A stretch of 64,000 nucleotides of DNA from Callorhinus ursinus (taxonomy: Eukaryota; Chordata; Mammalia; Carnivora; Otariidae). This document shows positions 55,942 to 64,000 of this stretch, piece after piece. The notes beneath the pieces are model-generated. The model did no database searches. It worked only from the letters and a program-made list of their open reading frames with translations, and was not told the DNA's origin. The stretch is taken from assembly GCF_003265705.1 (NCBI RefSeq), contig NW_020312817.1, forward strand, positions 49,667,172 through 49,731,171, read 5' to 3'. Numbering within the stretch: position 1 is the stretch's first letter; the number at the start of each line of letters is the position of its first letter. A program made the position numbers and the translations under genes.

Positions 55942-57112
55942 AATTCCTGCACTGGGTGGGAGGTTGAATCAACCAACTGGTCAACCTGATAATACTTGGT
56001 GCTTTTCCTGTGGAATTCCTAACTGACCAAAAAAGTGTCATCTGTATAGTTAGGGCTTCCTATAGTCTCAACCACTGGCCTCCCTTCACAGTCCTAGTCA
56101 TGCTCTCAGAGCCTTCAGTGGACTGTGCCTGGGGTGGCCAGGATACTGCAGAGCAGGGACACCCATAGATAGATCTAGATCTAGAGAGAGAGAGACCCAT
56201 CCATATATCTCTGAGCACCACCAAGCTGGACTCACAGAGAGCAAATTGAGGTCCAGAGACCACCTAAGGTCACACTGAACCTCAGTTTCCCTAGCTGTGA
56301 AAGAGGGATATCAATGCTGGCTCTGCCAGTCTCATGGAACTCTTGTGAGGCTTTCGAATCTATACTCAGATCAGACTGGAGTTTGACACAAGTAGATTTT
56401 ATGTTGTTTAGCACTCTAACACATGTTATTGATAAAAGATTGATCATAAGTCAATCAAAAATATTTACTGTACAGTCACCATGCACCTGCTTTAGACTAG
56501 GCCTCATGGAGAGGAAGATGTCCTGACCTCAGGGAGTATGGTTTTGGTTATACCCTCTCTCCCTCTGTCACTGCACTGGTTTTGTAAAGAAGTCTAGACA
56601 ATTTTTTTCTATCATTAATTTAGAGTTATTTCATTAAAATCCAACAATAGGTGAAGCTATTGTTTGTCCCAAGCCAGAACATGTTTGGTGCCCAGGGGAT
56701 GGAAGAGATCCTACCTGCAGGCCCTTTTCATTCTGCCCTGGAGTGAATCTCTCCTCTGTGGCCTGGGCCCCCTCAGGGCACTCCCATTTGCTGCTTGTGC
56801 CCACTGGATGGTGGCTTTGTTGCACCGACTGAACACAAATGTTCCCACAAACATGGCTTTTGGAAGTACACGGCCTTGATCTCTTTTAGAAACAGTCCAA
56901 ATTCTGGGGTCATATGTGGCACTTTGGTCATTCTGAGAACCATCTGTCCATAGGAGAAACCAAACATAGACATGCCCTAAGAACAGGGGACATAGGAGCA
57001 TACAAGGTTGGATTTGACGGCCGTAATAAAATCTACTTGCCTCCAAATAGCGCCCCCTCTGGCCTTGCCCAGGTGCCTGATGTCACCTCATTATTTTGGG
57101 TCACTCTATACC

Positions 57113-57290
57113 CATGGTTCTCAAAGTGTGGTCCCCAGAAGCAGCCTTAGCACCTCCGGGAACTTGTTAGAAATACAAATTCTTGGGCCTCACCCCATAC
57201 CTGCTAATCAGAAACTCTGGGGTAGGGCCAGCTGTACAGTAAGAAGCCTTCCAGGTGATTCTGACGCATGCTTAAGTTTGAGAACCATTG
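57113..57290 (+). mobile_element. MER5A hAT-Charlie DNA transposon, nearly complete
   Basis: Ends 'catggttctcaaagtgtgg' and 'cttaagtttgagaaccattg' are inverted repeats. The middle has 'cttgttagaaatacaaattc' and 'cagaaactctggggtagggc'. Confidence 0.9.
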
Positions 57291-58565
57291 CTCTATTGAA
57301 CTATTAATTAGTAATACGTAGTCATTATTAGCCACTAACCCTGGTCAGATTAGATTTTCAGTTTCTTCGCCAAGAGTAAAGGGACTGGAATCAGGACAAG
57401 TTAGTTTTGATTAGAATATGAAAGGAAAGTTCTCAACAACAGGAGATGGGGGAGGGGAGAACTAAGTGAGGAGGGTTTCTTTCCCCGTCCCTGGGCCACT
57501 TGCTTACAAAAGGTTCCACGTTCCCAGTTTTACTGCAAAGCCCAGTCTGGCCAAGACACCCTCTTAGTCTTCCCCACTCTTCATCCTAAGAGCTTGTTGT
57601 GTGGGTGCGCTCTTTTTAAATTTAATCTTGTTTCCATTGTAACTGATTTGTATTCTATTTATGGATGCTGCACACACTGATGGGCTGCTTTCAATCCCAA
57701 GTGAGTACCACTTTGTAAACACGAGAATTTAAAAATATTTGATACTTGGACCCTTTCTGGAATTTTTCCATGTTATATTTCATCCTTCTTCATCTCAAAG
57801 TGACTTTCAGATAACTCTACCCAATATAAAAGAATGGCTAAGCCTAAACAGAAGACATCAAGGGAGTGTCTGGTCTGACAAGCTTGGGCAATGGAAAGGC
57901 GCCTGAACTCTCCAGGCTCAAGCATTAGCTGGGAGTCCTCTAGTGTTTGTGTGGGTAGCCCTGAGTTAGCCTTCTTGCCCACTTCCTCTGCTCTGTTGTT
58001 AATTGTGCATCGTGTTCTCTTGGTCAGTGGTGTGAAGTAAGGCAGCAGATGTCCTGATTTCTGTAAGTGAAGCTTTCTTCAGAATAATTATAACAAACCT
58101 CTGGTTTGTAGAATTTTAGGAATATTCTGCCCTGGGTCAAGACTGAATTCCTTAGTCGCTCCCAGCCCCAACTGGCCCAGAAGTGGGCAACACGGAGGGG
58201 CCCTGTGATCACATCCACCCTGTGTCAGGTTGTTGGAAGTTGAGGGAAGCTTCAAGAATAGCCTCTACTTCACTCTGGCTTCCTAACCAACCATGGAGAG
58301 CCAGCAGGAGCCAAATGGCTTGTAGTACATTTCAGATTTATTGCCAGCAAACTGGCTAGCTGGCCTCCTCCCTCACTTCCCAAACCTGCTGCACTGGAGC
58401 TACTTAATGGAGAGGGGCCAGGGCGCAATGAGCTGCCCTCACAAGGGAAGCCACTCCTGGGCTCTGAGCAATGGTGGGAGATGGAAAAGCTGGGGGCCTG
58501 GTGGGGGCTGAAGGCTCCCAACCCAGCAGCTGCTGACCCATCCCATGTCCTGTGCTCATCCACAG

Positions 58566-58624
58566 CAAATACAACCATGTTCAATGCTTCAGCCCTGCTG
58601 CCACCGAACACCAACACTTCTCTG
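58566..58624 (+). CDS. SLC4A5: SLC4A5 coding exon 15 (residues 681-700): glycosylated extracellular loop
   Basis: Acceptor CATCCACAG|CA and donor CTG|GTAAGT. Encodes NTTMFNASALLPPNTNTSL after split Ala681. Three N-glycosylation sequons are visible: N682-T-T, N687-A-S and N697-T-S. The loop is the least conserved part of the membrane domain: human has [20 protein letters not shown]. 59 nt, ending in phase 0. Confidence 0.96.
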
Positions 58625-60993
58625 GTAAGTGTCCTCTCCTCTTACTCAGACATTCGAGGGCTTCTGTCTGTGGGGAGAGTGAGAGAAGTTGGGAAACAGA
58701 GGCTGGGCTTGCCATTTTACGGCAAGCCAGACTTGTAGAAGTCAGTCCCAGCTGCACATCAGGGTCACCCATGGAGCTCTGTAAATGCGTACTTTTATTG
58801 TAAGTATATATTGTCAAAACCTCCCCGTTTACACGTGTCTCATTCTATTAAATCCATGTGTATAAATATCACACATGCAGGCTCACACACATGAAGGGGA
58901 GGTAGAGGTGAGGAGTGGTAAACAGGGCTGCAGAAACAACAGTATAAACCTGGTTTCCCAGCTGGCTTCTTACCCTCTTCCTTGCCTCTCAACCTAGCAC
59001 CCCCATTCCCCACCTAACAGTGCCATTCCCCAGCCCCAGAAAGGTTATTAATGCTACCCCCCTCGCTGAATCTGATCCGTCCTGTGTGCTCACGAGTCCC
59101 CGTCAGGTCTGGTCTGCCCCTCCCCAGAACGATGAGCAGTGGCCCTCAGGAGAGGGGCCCGGCCTGAGCGGCTCCAATGCTGGGAAGTCCAAAAGCAGAA
59201 GAGCAGCTCCTGGTGGGCTTTGAGGGAGATCTTTGGACTTTCTGTGTCCCTGAGGTTGCTCCTTTAGTCACTCCTGCAGAGGCAGCTGACTGCTCAGTTG
59301 GCAACTTAACCTAAGGTCTTTCAAATACCTGATTTCGAGTGAGGAAGAATGGAATCAGCCAGTGCCTGAGGCTGGATACTTACTATGTGCGAGGTGCTAT
59401 GTGCACTCTGAGGGCTAAAAGGAGATAAAAAACCAGACGTGGCCCCTGCCTGCCCTCCAACTTGCATGTGATATACACGAGGAGATGAGCATGAAGGCTA
59501 ATGGGACAGCAGAAGCAGAGTATGCCATGTGCCAAATATAAGCCAAACGTGTCCTTCCAGCCATGGAGACAGGAGGCACCCCACAAGCTGGAGAGGAAAG
59601 CCTCAGAGAGAAAGTGGAATGTGATTTGGCCTTGAAGGTCAGGAAAGTGGGTTTCCTAGAGAGAAGCACCTTCCAGGCCCAGGGACCAACACAGACAGAA
59701 GGGCAAATAAGGAAAACACAAAACCTGTTCTGAGGACAGGGAGCAGACCAGCCCTGCCGAGACAGCAGGAGGGTGTGGCGGTGCACAGGGGAAGCCCAAG
59801 AGATGAGATGAGTGGGGACAGAGCTGTGGGGCCAGCCTGGTGGGGCAGTGGAGGCATGCTGCCCGGCCAGGGGGCAGCCTTACTAGCTTCAGTGACTGAG
59901 GGAGGCCCTGACACGCAGCAGATGTCTTGCAAATCTGGATTTCTCTCTTCCCATGGTATTTTCTGATCCCGGGCTTTCCCACAGTATGGCAGTCTCACAT
60001 TGCCAAGAGGGTAAGCGCAGATCCGGCAAGGCCCCTCAAGGCCTCGGCTCCAGACCCTGCTCAAAGCCACTTCCTCCCCATTCCACTGGTCTGAGCAGAC
60101 CCAGGGCCAGGCCAGATTCAGAAGGGTGGAGAAATAGACCACTTTTTGATGGGAGAACTGTTGGTGTGACATGGAGGAGTGTGGACACAGGGAGGCATGA
60201 TTCATTGGAAACCACTATTATATCAAAGTCCCACACTCCTCTTAATCCAAACATTCACTACACGTGGTTGCAAACATCTGTTTACTTCATTTTCCTGGTT
60301 CCTGAATATTTGCAGTAATTTTTTGAAATCTATGTTAAATTTTATTATAAATTACTCTGCTTTTATTACACTTAGAAACATGCATATGAACATATATGTG
60401 TGTATACACATGTATGTCTGTATATGCACTCATATACATACACTTAGAGATAGATATCTATGTGTATATATATACATACATACATACATGTACATATATA
60501 GATATTTCTATATATGTAATTGTTTTGTGTACCCTGGACTTTAGGCATCTAGACATGAAAAGGGGAAGTGACTGACCCAAGAGAGATCTGACAAGGGTAA
60601 GATGTAAGCCCCAATATGTGAAAAGGTGTGCACAGGGGAAGGAAAAGGAAGAATAAATATGACATAATCCAGGAAAGAGATCCATAGTTGACTGAGCTGG
60701 TAGCCAAGTGTGCTGTAGGAGAGGACATCCCACCCCCTGAGCTGCTTCTCCTCAATAACTCAGCAGTGCAATCTAGAACACACTGAAGAAACACGTGTTC
60801 GCTCCTGCTCTGCCCAGGGGCCCCTCTGTTCGTTGTTCCTTGACACAGCCTGTCTCCAGGAACATAATTCTGTTGCTGGGCCCCATGGAGGCTGGGAGGG
60901 GTGTGTGGGCTGCCTGAAGGACTCTAGAGGCAAGGATACAGCTGACTCCCCAGAAAGGCCCTGACCCTTTCTCTCCTGTGCTTGGTCTCCAAG
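58625..60993. other. Intron 15: microsatellite-rich, otherwise unassigned
   Basis: Purine-rich L2-like text lies at 59370-59690. A CATA/TATG simple-repeat stretch lies at 60380-60520. No exon recognised. Acceptor 'cttggtctccaag' before exon 16 is weak at -3 (A). Confidence 0.4.
60380..60520. repeat. (TATG/CATA)n AT-rich simple repeat
   Basis: Interrupted tatgtg, catgta and tacatac units with short self-complementary stretches. Confidence 0.85.
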
Positions 60994-61194
60994 TACAACC
61001 CCCTTAACCTCACAGCACTGGACTGGTCTCTGCTGAGCAAGAAGGAATGTCTGAACTACGGTGGACAGCTGCTCGGGGATTCCTGCCAGTTCATCCCTGA
61101 CCTGGCACTCATGTCCTTCATCCTTTTCTTTGGGACGTACTCCATGACCCTGACCCTGAAGAAGTTCAAATTCAGCCGCTATTTCCCGACCAAG
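60994..61194 (+). CDS. SLC4A5: SLC4A5 coding exon 16 (residues 701-767): end of loop 3 and the next helix
   Basis: Acceptor TCTCCAAG|TAC and donor ACCAAG|GTAAGC. Encodes [20 protein letters not shown], then [40 protein letters not shown] and SRYFPTK. It contains sequon N705-L-T, loop cysteines 719 and 731 (paired with 673/675 in the family) and a helix at about 736-755. The last coding exon in the window; the protein continues to the right in phase 0 (201 nt). Confidence 0.98.
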
Positions 61195-61539
61195 GTAAGC
61201 TCACCCTGCCCTGAGAATTTTTCTCAATATTTCATAAAGACTAAATAAAAGACTCTTTAGGGAGTTTTGCAATGTATGAGCTGAGGAAAAAATAGCGTGC
61301 TTGCAACACAAATGCATCCTCAAGACAAACTCCCTCCCTTCCTCCCTACTTCCAATCAGAGCGTAGCCAAGTCACCTTTTATGTAAAAGATCTAGAGCAG
61401 TGATTGCATCTGAGAATGTCTATTTCCTGAAGGATGAAATATAATTCATATAGTAGGAAATTCTTTTATCACCAACACTTCCCCCCTTAAATTTCTTACA
61501 AATTGCTCTGTTGCCTCCTGGAATTTAGTGTTGCAGAGA

Positions 61540-62165
61540 AGAATGACACCATACCACTCCATACCCATCAGATTGGTAAAGATATGAAGGTCTTGGGATA
61601 CCAAGTGTTGGAGGTGAAAAGCAGGTGGGAGTGTAAATAAGCACAAGCAATTCAGAGAATTGGCACTCTCTGGTAGAGCTAAAGATGGATATGATTTTCC
61701 AATGGGCATTTCCACTTCCAGGAATACACCCCAGGGAAATCCTCATATGTGTGCAAGAATATTCACAGAAGCATTGATTCTAAGAGGAAAGCAATGAAAA
61801 CAATCTAAGTTGATCTATCGACAGGAGAATGAAGAAACAAATGGGAAACAATCATACATTAAGCTGCAGTTCATATACATGTAGACTACAACTATATCCA
61901 AAAGGAAGAATAGCACCAACATAATGTTAGCAAATAAAGCAAATTGCAGAAGGTTGCAAATAATATGAAACCATTTATGTAAAATTTTAAAACGTGCAAA
62001 ACAATGCCATATTTTGTTTAGGGCTACATACATATTTAGTAAAAGTATTAAGACATTCATGGGAAGAAGAAAGTCCAAATTCAGAGCAGTGGATCTCTCT
62101 AGAGAGCAGGGACAGGGATGCCACTGGATCACACAGAGGCATTGACTAAATGCGTATATTTTCAT
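61540..62165 (+). repeat. Old L1/HAL1-like LINE, plus strand
   Basis: 'catacccatcagattggtaa', 'ggtggatatgatttt'-like text, 'ccacttccaggaatacaccc', 'agaatattcacagaagcatt' and 'gatctatcgacaggagaatg' follow LINE order. Related to 39560-40770. Confidence 0.65.
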
Positions 62166-62663
62166 TTCTTAAGGTACAGGGAGTTCACAGCTGTTTATCA
62201 TATTCATCTTTATGTTAGGTCAGACCATACGAAATGAAGTACATTGGACTGTTTCGCCCTACCAAAAAATGGCAAAGTCATATGGTTTAACTTAATAACT
62301 TTTTGATCCGGATGCTGGGGATACTGCAGGAAAACAACTGTAAACCTGCACACTGCTTGGCTTACCTGATCACAGTAATATAAAGCAGTTACTGATTTTC
62401 AACTTTGAGAATCACGTTACAGATAAACCACAAAAGACATGTGTTGATGGAACACAATGTGAGTGTTCTCAGCTTTGACAATGGAAAGATCCACAGGGAA
62501 AGGTCACAGACAACAGGATGGGGAGGGGAGGTGGGGGAAGGGCTGCAGCTAGCCTCATGTGACGGAGCATGTGAGTGATTGCAAAGTCAGCAGAAAGAGA
62601 GGCTTCACTGTATAACTTGAAAGTACAAAGGAAACCCATAGAAAGAGTTTGAAAATAACTCTC

Positions 62664-62856
62664 GGGGCACCTGGGTGGCTCAGTCTTTAAGCATCCCAGG
62701 GTCCTGGGATCAAGCCCCGCATCAGGCTCCCTGCTCCATGGGAGGCCTGCTTCTCCCTCTCCCACTCCCCCTGCTTGTGTTCCCTCTCTCACTGTGTCTC
62801 TCTTTGTCAAATAAATAGACAAAATCTTGAAAAAAGAAGAAAGAAAGAAAGAAAAA
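62664..62856 (+). mobile_element. CAN SINE, plus strand, internally shortened
   Basis: Head GGGGCACCTGGGTGGCTCAG. A gap follows 'tctttaagcatcc' (a piece of the body is missing). The tail is CAAATAAATAGACAAAATCT with a GAAA extension. The flanks share AACTCTC (about 62657-62663 and 62859-62865). Confidence 0.92.
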
Positions 62857-62975
62857 AGAACTCTCAAAGATTGGGACTGAGGAAAGGGCAGGAGGGACAG
62901 TGCAAGTAAGCCGAATCTTAATCAGTAGATCATGCTTTAATTTAGTAAATCACAATATGAAAGTATAGCATATTA

Positions 62976-63160
62976 GGGCGCCTGGGTGGCTCAGTTGGTT
63001 AAGCGACTGCCTTCGGCTCGGGTCATGATCCTGGAGTCCTGGGATCGAGTCCCGCATGGGGCTCCCTGCTCGGCAGGGAGTCTGCTTCTCCCTCTGACCC
63101 TCTTCCCTCTCGTGCTATCTCTCATTCTCTCTCTCTCAAATAAATAAAATCTTAAAAAAA
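62976..63160 (+). mobile_element. CAN SINE, plus strand, young (CGACTGCC subtype)
   Basis: Head GGGCGCCTGGGTGGCTCAGT, 'taagcgactgccttcggctc', 'tcctggagtcctgggatcga' and tail CAAATAAATAAAATCTT. Perfect 16-bp target-site duplication AAAGTATAGCATATTA at 62960-62975 and 63161-63176. Confidence 0.96.
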
Positions 63161-63739
63161 AAAGTATAGCATATTAGATAATGACATGGAAGAAATCACC
63201 AAAACAACTAAAATCAAGCAGACATAGGGGTACATCCGGAGTGAGGGAAGGTGAGGTGGGGAACTCGGCTTTCTACACCATGTGAGTTTTTAATTAATTA
63301 TATATGTTATTTTAATAACAATTTTAAAGGGGAGTAAGGGGTACAGGGAATGCATTCAGTGTGCCATAACCTGCCCCTGCCCTTCCTAACTTCTTTCCCT
63401 GTTGTTCTCTGGAACCTGCTCTCTTTGAAGAGATATAGAAAAGGCGGCAGTGTGGATGTTGACTGGGGAGGGCAGGGGAACCTGGCCTAAGGATGGGCAT
63501 CCTGAGACACAGGAGCAAGAGGTGAAGGCCATCTAGTGGACAGAAGGTCTGAGAGCAGACAGGGGTCCCCGGCAGAATCGAGGACCTCCCTCCCAGCCCA
63601 GATGGCAGTGCAGCCATCACCACACATTTTCAGGAGGTAGGATTTCCTTTAGATCTAAGTTCAGCCTTGCCCCCAACCACCCTTTACGGGTGACCCAGTT
63701 CCGTATGTCACACCAGAAAATGTTTTCAGCAGCGGCACC

Positions 63740-63975
63740 ATTAGTCACTGGCTAATAACAATTCCCACATTCACTAACCTATGCCAAGCCCTCTGAATGT
63801 GTCATAGCTCACTTATTTATGTCTATGAGGTAGGTGCTATCATTATGTCCATTTTACAGACGAAGAAACTGAGGCTCCAAGAGATGCCCTGCTTCTCCAG
63901 GGTCGCACAGCTGGCAAGGGCAGAGCCAGGATTTGAGCCTCGGTCTGCTGACACTGAAGCCCAAGTTCTTACCCG
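63740..63975 (-). repeat. MIR SINE, minus strand
   Basis: 'atgtccattttacagacgaa', 'gaaactgaggctccaagaga' and 'gtcgcacagctggcaagggc', ending 'gatttgagcctcggtctgct', in inverted MIR order. Confidence 0.87.
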
Positions 63976-64000
63976 TGCTCCTCGTGCTGCCAGGGGAGGA

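Larger units (their letters stand above)
55577..58565. other. Intron 14: SINE, MER5A, otherwise unassigned
   Basis: Besides the CAN SINE and MER5A listed, a MIR-like piece lies at about 56235-56370 ('cctcagtttccctagctgtg'). The remaining sequence shows no gene. Confidence 0.45.
4276..64000 (+). other. SLC4A5: SLC4A5 locus, 5' two-thirds (coding exons 1-16 of an incomplete gene)
   Basis: This is the electrogenic sodium-bicarbonate cotransporter NBCe2 (NBC4). The family moves Na+ with HCO3-/CO3= across the plasma membrane and is known from choroid plexus, kidney and liver epithelia. The sixteen exons listed below splice in phase into a 767-residue reading frame. It closely matches my recollection of the human protein, including the N-terminal [40 protein letters not shown] and [24 protein letters not shown]4A4 is excluded by the divergent N-terminus, by the glycine-rich loop in exon 11 and by KKMIG in place of KKMIK. 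The 5' UTR exon(s) were not located. The C-terminal helices and tail (about 370 residues in the human protein) lie beyond the right edge. No frameshift or premature stop was seen, so the gene looks functional. Confidence 0.96.
61195..64000. other. Intron 16 (partial): LINE, two SINEs, MIR
   Basis: No further SLC4A5 exon occurs before the right edge: I looked for the expected V-R-A-L-V-A-D-F-S continuation and did not find it. The repeats in this intron are listed separately. Confidence 0.75.

Noticed and set aside
2469..63160. tRNA genes suggested by tRNA-like SINE heads
   Set aside because: All belong to CAN SINEs with tails and target duplications; none has an intact tRNA-Lys cloverleaf as a free gene.
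1..64000. CRISPR arrays, operons, phage or plasmid features
   Set aside because: Nothing of this kind is present. The window is a mammalian intron-rich locus.

Overview
This is nuclear DNA from a mammal, almost certainly a caniform carnivore. At least 22 copies of the carnivore tRNA-Lys-derived CAN SINE are present, most with a GCGCCTGGGTGGCTCAG head and an AAATAAAATCTT tail. None has the canid-type or felid-type body as I know them, which points to an arctoid (bear, seal or mustelid type). That placement is inference. There are no bacterial features, no CRISPR array and no free-standing tRNA or rRNA gene.

The only protein-coding gene I can support is the 5' two-thirds of SLC4A5 (NBCe2/NBC4, an electrogenic Na+/HCO3- cotransporter) on the + strand. 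Sixteen coding exons between 4276 and 61194 join in phase at every junction. They give 2301 nt, or 767 residues, from the initiator Met through the large extracellular loop and into the next membrane helix. All introns are GT-AG. The gene leaves the window after 61194; about 370 further residues are expected from the family. The exons code in order for: a variable N-terminus (exons 1-3), the cytosolic band-3-like domain (exons 3-11, including a basic/serine linker and a glycine-rich loop), the first membrane helices (exons 12-14), the glycosylated, cysteine-containing extracellular loop (exons 14-16) and one more helix (exon 16).

Layout: 1-4273 is 5' flank or 5' UTR intron, dominated by old LINE sequence and two CAN SINEs. 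Introns 1-3 (about 6, 12 and 22 kb) hold almost all the repeats: nested L1s, a Tigger-like DNA transposon with TA duplications, hAT MER5A/MER20-type elements, MIR/L2 fossils and many CAN SINEs. Intron 2 contains a GC-rich block with a TATAAG motif at 17259 and a splice-donor-like site at 17854, a candidate alternative promoter and first exon. From 44.3 kb on, exons 4-16 lie within 17 kb.

The observations I rate highest are: (i) the splice acceptor and start codon of the first coding exon seem to lie at the edge of an antisense L1 ORF2 fragment; (ii) an uninterrupted 160-nt homopurine run lies 128 nt after exon 10; (iii) exon 11, which encodes the poly-glycine loop, has a very weak 5' splice site; (iv) the GC-rich candidate promoter; and (v) a G-quadruplex-forming minisatellite close to it. 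I see no evidence of a wholly new biological system. Repeat family names come from memory of consensus sequences and should be confirmed with RepeatMasker.
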